Assembly (NCBI GenBank): GCA_008802785.1
Contig: VUYT01000034.1
Location: 1 to 64,000 of the forward strand
Direction: 5' to 3'
Length of the DNA: 64,000 nt
From: Symmetrospora coprosmae
Lineage: Eukaryota; Basidiomycota; Cystobasidiomycetes; Symmetrosporaceae
The notes beneath the pieces were generated by a model that did no database searches, was not told the origin of the DNA, and saw only the letters and a program-made list of their open reading frames with translations. The translations under genes were made by a program, and so were the position numbers. This document shows, piece after piece, positions 45,992 to 57,500 of the stretch (positions within the stretch are counted from its first letter, which is position 1; the number at the start of each line of letters is the position of its first letter).

Positions 45992-46103
45992 TGCTGTTGG
46001 CGTGAGGGAGATCCATCCATCCACCTCTCTGCTCTGCTCCAACGAGAACATGGACATGGGCAGGATACATACAGTATAGATAGAGGGTGAACAGGAGAAC
46101 ATC
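45992..46103. promoter_or_regulatory. short divergent promoter (112 bp)
   Basis: Only 112 bp lie between the start codons of Utp21 (minus) and the two-span membrane protein (plus). A TATA-like TATAGATAGAGG precedes the latter. Confidence 0.5.
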
Positions 46104-47168
46104 ATGGCACAGGCAGCAGCATCCTCAGCATCGCCATCCTCGTCGTCGTCGGGCATGTCTGGGACCGGCAGGACAGCCACAACGCCCACGGCCAACTCCA
46201 AGGACGACGAGCCTGCTACAGACACGGATGGATACACCAAGAAGGCCACACTCATTGCCCTGGTCTCGCTCGGAGTCACCCTGCTCATCACGGGAGCCAC
46301 GTCCCGCAGGCTGCTCCAGAAACCGCCATCTGCAGCAGCAGCGACGACGACGGCAGCGAACACAGGCGTAGGCGCGTCGATGCCGGTGTTAGGCCCGACT
46401 GCAGTGTCGTCCATGGTCAGGACAGGCAATGCAGTACGGACACCGCCGCTCAGGCACGCGTCCGTCGCCCCGTCCCGCCGAGCCTCCTCCCAGCTGAGAG
46501 CGCTCTTCGCCTCGGCCGACCCAACTGCCCCGGTCAAGACGACGGACAAGCTCGACTTTCGCGCCAACCAGCACACGGGCTTCGCCTTCGCGCAGCAGAT
46601 ACCCGTACTCGCCCGCAGCACTCCGTCCGCAGCACCTGCCGCGTTTTCGGCACCAGCTGCAGCCGCAGCCGCAGCCGCACAGGACGACGCTGCCCAGTCG
46701 GCCGACCCTACCATGGACGCCATGCTCGACGCCGTCAAGGCTTTCGGGATCGCTACGGCGCTCCTTCTAGGTACAACTGGATTTGGCGCGTTCCTCATTG
46801 CGCGTAAAGTCGGCGCAACGGATGTGGGTCTCTGTCCCTTTTTTTTCCGCTCTCCTTCCTGGCCAATGCTGCTGCAGCGAGCATCAGAGTCAGCTGACAT
46901 CTCCATATATGCACGGTCGCCGCAGTTCGACTCGTTCTTCCACTCTCTGCGCCACGAGATTATGCACCCAATCGCACAGAAGCTCGAGCCCACCCTCCCC
47001 GACTGGCTCAAGCAGCGGCAGCGTGATCCTGATGAGATTGCGAATGACGAGCGAGAGGAGCACGAGGTCACGTCTGCGCTGAGGCAGGAGTGGAGGGAGT
47101 TTGTGCAGGAGGCCACAGACGAGCAGCGTCGGAAGGACGGGAAGGATTTGACAGTCAAGGCGTCGTGA
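46104..47168 (+). CDS. two-membrane-span protein, possibly TMEM242/DUF1358-like
   Basis: Two exons, 46104-46823 and 46926-47168; 320 aa. Helix 1 is ATLIALVSLGVTLLITGAT near residue 55 and helix 2 is AFGIATALLLGTTGFGAFLI near residue 220; in between is an Ala/Thr-rich linker. The order (two helices, then KVGATD and a FxxF/R tail) resembles TMEM242-type proteins, which help assemble mitochondrial membrane complexes; the match is suggestive only. The 102 bp intron (GTGGGT...CGCAG) is a multiple of three and open, so an unspliced 354-aa form would also be in frame. The C-terminus is charged and helical (ERHEVTSALRQEW-like). Confidence 0.6.
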   Translation: MAQAAASSASPSSSSSGMSGTGRTATTPTANSKDDEPATDTDGYTKKATLIALVSLGVTLLITGATSRRLLQKPPSAAAATTTAANTGVGASMPVLGPTAVSSMVRTGNAVRTPPLRHASVAPSRRASSQLRALFASADPTAPVKTTDKLDFRANQHTGFAFAQQIPVLARSTPSAAPAAFSAPAAAAAAAAQDDAAQSADPTMDAMLDAVKAFGIATALLLGTTGFGAFLIARKVGATDVGLCPFFFRSPSWPMLLQRASESADISIYARSPQFDSFFHSLRHEIMHPIAQKLEPTLPDWLKQRQRDPDEIANDEREEHEVTSALRQEWREFVQEATDEQRRKDGKDLTVKAS

Positions 47169-47975
47169 GGGCACCCTTGCACCCCCTGCTCCTCGAAGAG
47201 CAGCCCATCTTCATCGGAGGCGCAAACGACCCCAGCGAACTGGGCTCAACGCGAATGTGAGTATCTCCGCAAAGAAAGTCTATCGTGGTGGGCACAACAA
47301 GCAGACGGGCCTGAGCTGATGCTTTACTTGCCGCAGACCTGCATCGACCATACAGGCTGCAGCATCGCTAACCTGCAGCGGCACGCAATCCGTCGAGCGG
47401 TGGGCGACGGAGACGTGACGCCCATGCGGTACGCTGCATCTCCGCACAGGTCGCCCTTGCCCGTGCCCGTGCCCGCAATTGCGCCTGCACCTACGCCTAC
47501 GCTGTCTGCAGCACGCGCCGTCTACCCACGTTTCCTTCGCGCAGGCTCCTCCAAAATGAGGTTGCAGGGTCCAGTCCAGGCCAAGCACCGCACCACGAAG
47601 CACCACCGGTGGTGCGGTGCAGGCGGACATGGCAACGGGTAACTGGCCCTTTCGACTCTTCACCTGAATAGCGGTTCTCTGCGTGAAGTCGCACCAGGAG
47701 ATGCGCATACACGGCGCCGGCTGGGATGCGAGGAGTTGCCCGCATGCCGTAGATGATAGACACCAGTCAGAAGCTGTGTTGAGAGAAGCATTCGCAGCAA
47801 TGCCATGCGTTTCGACAACACTGTTTCGGCATGTTGGTCCCATTGCCCAATCCGATCATCTCCGAGAGAGCCGCTGCTCGCCCCGCCGAGAGGTTGCTTT
47901 CGCCCAGTCCCGACAGCACAGTCTCGCATCGCAGGAACAGGGGAACATAGCAGCATATCGGATCCATAAGCCACG
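47169..47975. other. intergenic region before the Cox6A gene
   Basis: About 800 bp. It contains short CCCGTG and CTGCAC repeats and a few open frames without family resemblance. One exon-like stretch just after 47180 (LLLEEQPIFIGGANDPSELG) has a possible donor but no convincing continuation. Confidence 0.4.
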
Positions 47976-49035
47976 ATGATGATGATGCGCACCAACTTCC
48001 TCCGCGCTGCTCGGATGGCGCGCCAGTACAGCGTGGCCACGGCAAAGTGTGAGGGCGCGGCTGGCTATGGCTATTGAGGGAGCCAACGACAACGGCAGCG
48101 ACGAGAGGGGCGTGGCTGATCTGCACATTTTGCTATGCTTCGCACACGACGATATATCGCAGCCGGCAACCAGGGCAACGCCTTCCTCGAGGCCCGCGAG
48201 GCGCAGAAGCACCACGCTGGCGGATCCGCCGAGCTCTGGAGGAAGGTGCGGCAATGGATGGATCCACACCCTGCTGGTGCTGGTGCTGCTGCTGATGCTG
48301 ATGCTGATGCTGATGTCCGACAACTGGCCTGCAGCTCTCGTACTATGTCGCCCTGCCCGGCGTCGTGATTGCCTACGTCAACGCCCAGTGAGGCCATGAC
48401 AATGTGTCTGCAACAACCATGAAGCAGTGCTGACCATTCTGCGATACAGGAACCTCCTCAACGAGCACGCAGAGCACGTCGAGCACGAAAAGGAGGAGAA
48501 TGGCGGAGAGCTCCCAGAGCGAATTACCTACCCGTGCGTGCATGTCGACGGCCTCGCATCTCCTCACGGCTGACAGTGAGGGATCTCTGCGCACTTGTCT
48601 ATCCCTGCCTGCGTCCGCCGGCCCAACAGATACATGAACAAGGTAGGTAGCTGCTGCTCCTGCCTCTACCGCCCTTTTGACTGACCCCGGATGTCTGGCC
48701 CTACCTTTCCCTCACTCTGCAGCGCGACAAGGACTACCCGTGGGGCCCGAACAGTGAGTGTACAGCACAAGCTGGTCATTTACCAGGCGGTTGCCGCCAA
48801 TGGCCTTGTGAGGTCCGCAAACTCGCATCGTATCGCTGACCCGTTCTCCCTCGTCACCCCTTTCTCTCTCACAAACAGCCCTCGTGAGTCCTCTCGCCAT
48901 CATTACGTCTTCCTTTCACAACTGAAGCCGCGATGCTGACCGTTCTAATCAATACGCAAATTGCATCGGCTTTCGCTCCCGCAGTTCTTCAACCCTCACG
49001 CCAACATTGCCGTCGAGGGGTCCGAGGAGGAGTAA
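47976..49035 (+). CDS. COX13: cytochrome c oxidase subunit VIa (Cox13)
   Basis: Eight exons: 47976-48048, 48163-48245, 48335-48387, 48450-48533, 48630-48642, 48723-48753, 48879-48883 and 48985-49035; 130 aa, the usual length. The start has four ATG codons in a row; MRTNFLRAARMARQYSVATA is a mitochondrial presequence. The mature protein shows AEREAQ-like LEAREAQKHHAGGSAELW, one membrane span YYVALPGVVIAYVNAQ, NEHAEHVEHEKEENGGELPE and the terminal family motif YPWGPNTLFFNPHANI. The bases for T-L in that motif come from a 5-nt exon, and a 13-nt exon codes for YMNK. All seven introns have GT-AG ends and the frame closes exactly. Inner-membrane subunit of complex IV, regulatory in other eukaryotes. 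Confidence 0.92.
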
Positions 49036-49658
49036 GCGTAAGCGGCGTCCGGCGTCATCCGGCTGTCTGCGTGTTCTGCAGCCTGGTCGGTGCCACAACC
49101 ATCCTGGCGTGTGTATGCTACCCGTTCTTACTGCAACCCATGTGCAAATTGGCGTATCCAATATGGTTAATTCGGACTGCTGTCTTGAGTGCGGCGTTTC
49201 CCTGCTTCGACCTTCACTTGCCCTGCCGAATCGAGTGCTGGTCGTGGCCAACGTGGCTCTCAGATTCAAGGAAGCTTGCGATGTGAAAGCGGGTGGGCGA
49301 AACATGAGCAAGGGCCAGAGCGACGCCTGAATCATGCGGCGCACCGAGGCATGGTGGATAGACGGTCAGCGCTGGAGCCACTCAAACCTGGCATCAGAAT
49401 CCCTTGCGTCGCCCGGATATGCGCAGAGCATGGCATAGCAATACGAAAGAGGGGGGTGCGTGGAAGACAAGAGCAGCTCTCAAAGATCGATACCCCTTTG
49501 ACCCGAAATCGTATCCCGTGACCACAGAGGCGCGCTCTCTCTCGCTCTATCTCCATCTAGGCGCGCTGTTCTCCCTGGGCAGGCCAGAGCGCCTGCTTCT
49601 GTCCTTCGCACTACCCTGCATCCTGAGACCCCAACAAGTCCGCGCAGAGCCGATTCTT
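49036..49658. other. convergent intergenic region
   Basis: This lies between the 3' ends of Cox13 (plus) and the Ran-binding protein gene (minus). No coding segment recognised; both terminators should be here. Confidence 0.45.
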
Positions 49659-51438
49659 TTAATCGCTCTTGGCCGTGGTCGTGGCGGCCTCCGTCGTGCT
49701 CGTCTCGCCGACCGTCTCGGCCTTGTCCTCAGCCGTCGCGGCAGCAGAGTTGTCGGCCTTTGCCTCGCCAATGACGGCCTCGGCAGATGCGTCAGTCTGG
49801 ATAGCTGGCTCCTCGACCTCCTTGGTCTGATGCATCGTGGTATGTTGGCAGATTTCAGCAATCGCTGTGGGCAGTGCAGAGCAGGCAGAGGGCCACGCGC
49901 ACCTTGTCGCCGTGCACCTCAGACGCGGACGAAGTAGCGGCAGCCTCTTCGGCCTTGGGGACAGCAGGCTCGCTCTCTTTGGCAGATGTTGCCTCTGGGT
50001 CCTGCGGGATGGCCGACGCAGAAGGGGCGTCGGTACCGCTGACGAGCGAGGCATTGGCGGCCTGGGCAGACTCGAATGCCGTCTTGAACAGCTGGGCGTC
50101 TGCACGCCGTGCACGGAGCGAGGGGAGTTAGCCAACTCGCCTTTCTTTGCTGACCTTGAGCTCGGGACGGCAAGAAGTGGTGCCAAGTTACGCACTCTCG
50201 CTATTGCCAAAGCGGATGGCGAGGGTTTCGGCGGTGGGATCGCCATCGGCAATGTCGGCGGCGGCGCTGTGTGGGAAAAGCAGTAGTGCTTGTTAGTAGG
50301 AGTGATAGCAGATCGCTGCCCTGAAGTAGCTTTGGAAGCGGGACTGTGACGCACCTCCACACCCATGACCTGTCAGAGCCGACATTGGGAGCGAGCTTCA
50401 TCTCGGCGGTGACTGTTTGTTTTGGAGTTACAGGGATATCCACTCGGGAACGATCAGCACTTTAAAGTGACGCACGTCGCGTCTGAAGCTCATCCGCAAG
50501 CTTGGGACTGACTGTAGTGGTTTGCGCAGACCTTGAGGGTCTTGTCGCGGCGCATGAGGAGGCGGACCTTGCCGGACTGCTTGTGCTTGAGCAGTCGGAG
50601 GTCTCCGGTGCCCTGGTTCGCGAAGTGACGGCCACTGCTGTTAGCCGGAATCGCGCATGTACATGTAGGCCACCTTGGGGCTCCATATGGTCTGCCAAGA
50701 TCCAGACGCACCCGCTCTTTCCACTCCTTGGACTCGGTGATGAAGCCTATGTGAGCAGGGTAGGAGAACCGACATCAGTGAAGGACCCCTCTCTGATCGC
50801 CCTGAGGGGCATTGCGACGGTGCAGGACTCACGGAAGAGCTTTGCGCGCCTGCATAGTCCGCATCAGGGCGGCGACGGCGGCGGGTCGTGTGAAGAAGCA
50901 GCGATAGGAGGACGAGAAGGCAGCAATGGATCAGCTGGATTGTTCAGGCATCCCGTACCAAGCAGCCGGCAGCTCCATCGCGGCAGCTTGCACAGCCAGC
51001 CAGGCCCGCATGTCCCAGCAGTTTGACGCTCTGCAGGTTGCCCGACCCGACCCAACCTGGGCTGCGGCTGCGGCTGTGTGTACTGAACGAGGAGACGACA
51101 CGCACATCTTGAATAGCTGATCCTCGCCTTCCTCTCCCGTCTCTGTTGCGACCTCCTTCTCGAGCTTGTGGACGGGTTCCTGTGTGGGTGTGTGTGCATG
51201 CATCGTCAATGTCAATGAATGGCAGTGCAGTCCATTGCATCGCCCCCGACGCACAAAGTGAGGGTCATTCTGATGCGGCGGATCGTGAACAGTGTCAGCT
51301 ATGCTCATCCCCATCCCTCGTCCCTCATCGTCGTCGTTGTCGTTCTCGTCATTGTCGCCGTATCGCACCCACCTCTGCCTCGTTGGCGGGTGCGCCGAAT
51401 GCGGGCTGGTCCGAGGTGGTTGTCGTGCTGTCTGCCAT
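49659..51438 (-). CDS. YRB1: Ran-binding protein 1 (Yrb1)
   Basis: Ten exons: 51373-51438, 51255-51269, 51106-51179, 50833-50849, 50712-50746, 50513-50612, 50355-50412, 50196-50266, 49903-50099 and 49659-49826; 266 aa. The RanBD domain is complete: [62 protein letters not shown] and [20 protein letters not shown]. The last two exons code for an acidic, Ala/Glu/Thr-rich tail. The protein stimulates GTP hydrolysis on Ran by RanGAP and disassembles export complexes in the cytoplasm. Two exons are only 15 and 17 nt. Frame arithmetic closes across all nine introns, and the spliced core matches the family closely. Confidence 0.94.
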
Positions 51439-51571
51439 TGTGTCTGTCGTCTGTCGGTCTCGTCTCGTCTCTGCTATGCTGCCTGTGTCTATCTGTCGCT
51501 CGCCGTTGTGGTCAATCAGGAGCCAACCCCGTCCCTGTCCCAGTCACCGTCCCTGCGAATTCGTCTAAGTC

Positions 51572-51606
<35 letters not shown>

Positions 51607-51848
51607 TGGCCGTCAGACGACAATGACGGGACAGACGACGATATAGCAAAAGACGGACAGGCAACGATGCTGCAATGCAACGAGGGAGACAGTGACTGAC
51701 TCGATGCTGTGCGCCTACACCGGGCACCGGCCCGCGGGGATGGGAGACAACATGGGGTGATGAGAAGGATGGAGACACAGACGGAGATGGAGAAAGCAGA
51801 CAACGACGAGCAACGGTGAGAAGAGAGGGAATGATGCGGAGGGACGAC
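51439..51848. promoter_or_regulatory. upstream region of the Yrb1 gene with GGCT microsatellite
   Basis: 410 bp between the Yrb1 start and the Nop58 stop codon, both minus. It holds a run of about seven GGCT units at 51575-51604 and otherwise no recognised gene. Confidence 0.5.
51575..51604. repeat. (GGCT)n microsatellite
   Basis: About seven perfect tetranucleotide units, roughly 140 bp upstream of the Yrb1 start codon; likely variable between strains. Confidence 0.9.
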
Positions 51849-54036
51849 TCACGCAGCCGCCTTCTTTGCCTTCTTTGCCGCTTTCGCCTCCTTCTTGAGC
51901 CGCTTCCTCTCTGCCTCGTCGGCGTCCCCACTGCCATGGCCATGGCCATTCACAGACAGCACGCTCGCATCGGCATTCGTCACATCCCCCGCTGCAGTAG
52001 CAGCAAGAGAGACGTCGCCCATCTCGGCTGCCGCCTTGTGCTCGAGCGCCTTTGCCGCCTCGGCCAGCTTGGCCTCCTTCTTCAGACGCTTACGCTCCTT
52101 CTTTTCGAGCTGCGGGGGACACAGATGCACACAAATATATGCACGGTCAGCACAGTTACCCTTTAGCACGCGCAGTCGGAAAGGCACGGCACAATCCAAG
52201 GCAACCCACATCCTCTGCTGGCGCACCCGCCTCGACAGCACTCGCCTCGTGCTCAAACTCGGCCGCAGCATCCCGCTTGCGCTTCTTGTCCTTCTTGGAC
52301 TTCTTGCTCGTGCTCGCATCCGCTTCGCCGTTGGCATCCACGTCCATGGTTGATTCGTCTGCCGCTTCGACTCCGTTCGCCTTGCTCGGCTGGCTCGGGA
52401 TGAGCGTGTCCGCCCCAGCATTGTACGTGGCCCCATTGCTCTTGAGCTCAAACTTGCCCGCCTGCTTGTTCATCCCGGACGCGGCACCCGCACCCTGCGC
52501 TCCGCCGGCGCGGCGCACACCCGTGATGCCCATGCCCTGCTCGAGCATGCGCAACCGCGACTCGAGCTTGGCCCGGTTTTCAATGCCCTGTATCGGCGCA
52601 CCCTCGCTCGACTTTGTGTCGGCGTCCGAGAGCGCGTCTATGCGCACTGAAAGTGCCGTCTTGGTAGCGACCATGCGCGCCATCTGCAGGGAGAAAGAAA
52701 CGCACACAATCATAAACATCGCGCCAGCTCAATGCACCCAGCTGTCAGCCCTGAGAAGCGTGTGGTCCCACCTTTCCCTTGAGTTTTTGCGGCGCCTGCC
52801 CGACCAAGCTGGCGTGGAAGATAAGACCGTATTTCGGCGTGTCGTGCTTTGTCTTTAGTGCCCGGAACAGTGCCTTCTCGGCCCCGAGAATCTGAATCGT
52901 CGAGGCCGGGTGCTTTGCAAGCGTCATCAAGCTGCCTGCGTGGGCAATCAAGCGGGCCCCGACGAGCTCGCCGACGAGGGCAGTAAGGTTGGGTGCAATG
53001 GCCTGCATCCGATTCGTGAGGTACGAGTAGAGCTCGGCGCGGTAGTTGGAGATGGAGATGACCTGGTCTGCGAGCAGGTGGATGTGCTGCAGGTCCGTTG
53101 CCGAGATTTCAGTCCCCATCGAGATCTGGGCCGACGCCTTGAGCACCTCCTCGAGGTCTTCTGGCAGAATCTCTGAAAAGTCGGTCGCGGCCGAGTTGGT
53201 GCGGAAGCCCATCTGCTTGACGACCTTGGCGTAGGCGAGGTTGTCGCTGATGATCTTTGCCATCTCTGGGAAGTGCCAACCGTACCACTCCTGTGAAGGG
53301 TGTGGAGGGAGTATGTGGGTCAGTTAGAACAGGCAGCCGGCCCCAGAACGCGATGGATCCTTCCCTACCTTCACACGCATGGCATAAATGTTGATTTCCT
53401 TGTCGAGATCGTCGAGGAGGGCAATAGCCTGTACGACCATGGTGTCGACCTTGTCGGGCGAAAACTTGAGCTTGTACCTCGAGAGCGAGTGCGAGAGACC
53501 GAGCGACATTGTTGCGAGGTCGCGCTCGTCGACGCCTTCCTCGGCGAGGAGGGTGGAGAGCTGCTCCCGGATGCCTCTGAACAGGTCCTGCGTCGTGCTG
53601 TCCGACACGACAGAGAGCGACAGTTTTTTGGCAATGGCTCCACCCTGAAGAGAGCAGGGCGCGCGACACCTCCGTCAGCACCAGCGGGCCTGGCCCTTCT
53701 CGTTACACGCCCGCACCGCACTACGGCACTCACCAGCTTTGGGTCGCTGACGACGAGCTGCTCCTCTTTATCCTTCTTGCTCTTCTTTGATCCCCCCGCG
53801 AGCTCCTCTGTGAGGAATTTCTTGAGGCTCTTGCTGATCTTTCCCTCGCCGATGGCGGTGATCTCCTCTACGGCGGCTGCGGTATCGCTGAACCGGTGCA
53901 CGCTCTGCAGCTTGAGCAGGTTGCTGTCGTCGCTGTCGAGGGCTGCCCGCTGCTCGGCAGGACTCTTGCTGAGGAGATTGCCGTCCTTGACCTTGATGAG
54001 GCAGTAGCCGAGCGAGGATTCGTAGAGGACGAGCAT
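51849..54036 (-). CDS. NOP58: Nop58, box C/D snoRNP core protein
   Basis: Five exons: 53734-54036, 53369-53644, 52772-53290, 52210-52683 and 51849-52109; 610 aa. The N-terminus [19 protein letters not shown] is diagnostic. A coiled-coil follows, then the NOP domain with [37 protein letters not shown] and [15 protein letters not shown], which binds snoRNA with the 15.5K protein. The C-terminus has lysine-rich KK(E/D/K) stretches ([30 protein letters not shown]) typical of Nop56/Nop58. It forms the fibrillarin-containing methylation complex in the nucleolus. All exon joins keep frame. Confidence 0.95.
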
Positions 54037-54552
54037 GGTGGTCGTCCGTGAGCTGGTCTGACCTGATTTGATGCTCTTCTCTGCTATGCTGTGTCCGTGC
54101 CTGTCCTGTCCTGTCCTGTCCCTCTCTGGAATTTTTCCCCCGGCGGTTCGCGCCTATAGGAGGTCGCAGAGCGAGCACGGCAAGCAGCTGGCGGGTTGCG
54201 ATGCGGTGCAGAGGAGAGCAGTGTGCAGATGCCCCTCTGGTGTTGTTTCTATGCCGTCTTCGAGGGTGCTCTGTGGGTCGGTCTGACGCTGAACGAGATG
54301 AGGCAAAAGAGCAATGCAGGGCAAGCAGGCTTGACGGACGGAGATGGATGGAGCATCACATCACAGCACCCTACCATCAAATAAAGCAGATCAATCGTAT
54401 CAGAGAAGCCTAAACACCCTCACAGCTCGTACGTCTGTTTCGTGTACGGTACATCGAGCTGTACATTGAGAGGAGAGCAACGCCCAGCGGCATCACGTCC
54501 AGGAGCGAACCTCGCATACTGTAGACGTGGGTCATGCCAGATAGGCTAACCC
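54037..54552. other. intergenic region upstream of Nop58
   Basis: 516 bp; contains CTGTC repeats (54095-54120) close to the Nop58 start. The left half may hold its promoter, the right half the Far11 terminator. No gene seen. Confidence 0.45.
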
Positions 54553-57500
54553 TTACATCCCCTCGTAGCCCTGCCCCGGATTGTAGTCGGGAAGGAACGC
54601 CTCGACCTCGTCAATCGCGATCCGCTGCGGGCTCAGGTGGGGTGACCGGCGAGGGGAGCGCGTCATCGGGATGGGCAGGCCTCCGCTGCCTGTTCGCCTG
54701 ACCGTCGGCATCGTCATGTCATGCGTCTGCTGCTGATGAAAGTACGACCCGCCGGATTGTCGCCGCGCCCTGGCCGAGCGCGAAGAGGACGACGAGGAAG
54801 ATCGCCGTCTGCCCCGCACCCCTTGCTGTGCACTGACCGTGACGCCGTCGGCCCGCCCAAGTCCAGGGCTTCCACCGCTCCCGCTCCCTTCCGTCCCTAT
54901 ACTCTCACCGATGCGTCCGCCGCTATAACTCCTCAAGACCCCGTGAGGCGACAGCCCGTGCGTCCCTGCAGCACTCCGGCGCCGCCGTCTCGCAGCTCCT
55001 GAACCTGGCCCACCCTGCTGGCCATCCTCAAACTCCACCTCATACGGATAGCCATCCTCGTCGTACTCGTCGTCATCGTCCTCGACAGAGCCAAACACCG
55101 GCCGAAGAGCAGGCGAGCGAGGTGTCCCGCCAGACAGCAGCGAGACTGACGAGGTCGTGGTCGCTGACGATGAGGAGGATCGCCTCAAGCGCGGAGACCG
55201 CGGACTGGCACTGCGTCGCCGACGTCCGGCTCCTGGGCTGTCCAGCTCTCGACCGTCCCGCTCGTCGCTTTCCGCCCATGCCCGCTCCCTCTCTTCCTCT
55301 TCCTCCTCTAGCGCACTGGCAAGATCAGGAGACAGATGATCCCAGTCGCTTCGGCCAGACTCGAGCGCTTCTTCCTCGTCTCTCAGACGTCGCCGTGTCA
55401 GGTCGTCAAGGTCACCGTCGTCGTCCTCATCGTCCTCGTCCCCAAAGGGCCCACCGCCTTCCCCGCTGAACTCGCTCGTGCCATCATCTGACGACGCCAG
55501 GTCAAGGTAGCCGATGCTTCGGATAGATTCAGAGTCGCTGATTGGGTCGACATCGCCGAGAATCTCTCCGAGACGGTGCCAGGCTTGCTCCGCAGACGAC
55601 AGATATCCAGAGGTAGTATTGGGGCCGTAGGGACTACCGCTCATATCACCAGGGAGGCGACCAGGGGAATGGATCGGCCGCAACGATGCCGGACTGCTCC
55701 CAGGTCCGCTCAGGCCATGGCCGTGTCCGATGGTGCCCATGCCGACGGCGCCCGAGATTGGCATGCCGTCCTCGCCATAGATTGGCGTAAAGAGATCTCC
55801 AAGGAGGTCCTCATAGTCCTCCAGGTACCCGTCCATCAGAGAATCTGGGATGTAGCTCGTACGGTAGTGATCGTCTCCTGTGCCGGCGAGAGTCGACAGG
55901 TACCGCTCAGATGGGAAGAACTCGCCATCAAAGAAAGCATGGGTCCCGCTGCCAAAGCCTGCTCCTGCATCCCCTGACTGGACCATACCGCTTCCAGGTG
56001 AAGCGGCAGGGGGGCCATAGCTGCCGCCATTGACTGAACCCCCAGCGTGCTGAGGCAATCCGTCTGGACCGAAGGCACCCGACGACTGATATCCCAGCTG
56101 TGATGAGGATGCGCGCTGGTGCAGATGAGGAGCATACGCTCCGTAGTGTTTGGTATTGAAGAACTTGACGAGGGTGCGCTGGATCTGCTCTTGCGGCATG
56201 GACTCGTCCAGATCGCCATCCACCTCGATGGTCGTGAGCCACTCGTCGCGCAGGTCAGGCCGGCAGTTGACGTAGATGGCCGTGATTACCTTCATATTCG
56301 CTGCGAACGAGCGGAAAAGAGGGCTCAGCGCTTGCATTGGACGCAGCTCGCGTATCATCGAGCGCTACTCACATTGCCGCCACTTTCTGCCGCAGTACGG
56401 GACTTGGCTTTTGATGACTTTGAGAACGTATAGTTGCAGCAGCGGATGTGATACCTTCAATATCCGCTTTAGGATGGCCTGCGCATGCAGCGACCGGGAC
56501 ACGCGTAACTGTGTCAGCGATAGCCTGCCTAGCTTCAGCCGTCACGATGTAGCAGGACGCACTGAGCTCTTGTACTGGACCAGCAAGAGGATGCGATTGG
56601 CTCTACGCTTTGTGAGCTTCTGCAGGACGTGGACAAAGTTGATGACGGAGAAGAAGTTGCGCCAGCTGTAGTTCGTGATGACTTCCGGATCTTCCCCCGG
56701 CTTTGCTGCCCCATCTGCTCCGATGCGAGGAGATCCGTCGTGCTTCCGCGCTCGTAGCATGGAGTCTTCTGGTCTGGGTGAAGCGGGATTCTGAGACGCA
56801 TAGAGGTAGCAGAACTGGAAGAAGCTGTGGTCATAAGGTATTAACACGGGGCACAAAGGGCAGCAGATATGCAGTCAGCAACCCAAATTCTGTGTCACGC
56901 CTCCTGGAACACTCACTTCCACTCTTCGACCTCGTTCTTGATGCGCACTTGATTCGAAACCTCTTGCAAGCCAAACATCTTCAAGATAAGGAGTAGGCAG
57001 TTTGAATCGACCAGGAGATGCGCGAGATAGTGAAACTTCATCGCATGCGACACCTTGAACCACCTGAGCGTCAAGATCAAGATGGCGGAGACGGCTTTCG
57101 AGGTAATCTCTCGGTGTCGCATGATGTCCGTCTCTTCCAGGCTTTGTGGAGGTTGAATATCGCCTGCAAGACGCTACCTACTTAGCCCTGATTAGAGACA
57201 CTTTGCGAAGGACAGGCTCACCTTCTGCCTGATTTGCATTGTTCGCGTTGGTGTTGGCAGTCACTGTCGCGAGGAGAAGCTTGAGTAGAACGATGATGGC
57301 GCTTTGCATGCTCGGCAGGGTTGCTCTCTGTTCAAGCGATAAGTGGCAAGCGTCGGATGACGAGGAGGTCAGCAGGCATTCGCCTTCACTGGCTAAAGTC
57401 CCGCTTCACAGTCGAACTCACATAGATGAGCTCAACCCGCTGCAGCTTCTTGACATCGTGTATGCGCTGATGGAGACGCTTCTGTTCCTGCTTTTGTCGC

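Noticed and set aside
45992-47182. Minus-strand open frame upstream of Utp21, overlapping the two-span membrane protein
   Set aside because: It continues the Utp21 first-exon frame through the antisense of another gene, with no family similarity; Utp21 homology starts only downstream of 45991.
47280-47843. Cysteine-containing minus-strand open frame before Cox13
   Set aside because: Overlaps low-complexity repeats and shows no domain; it has no conserved start context.
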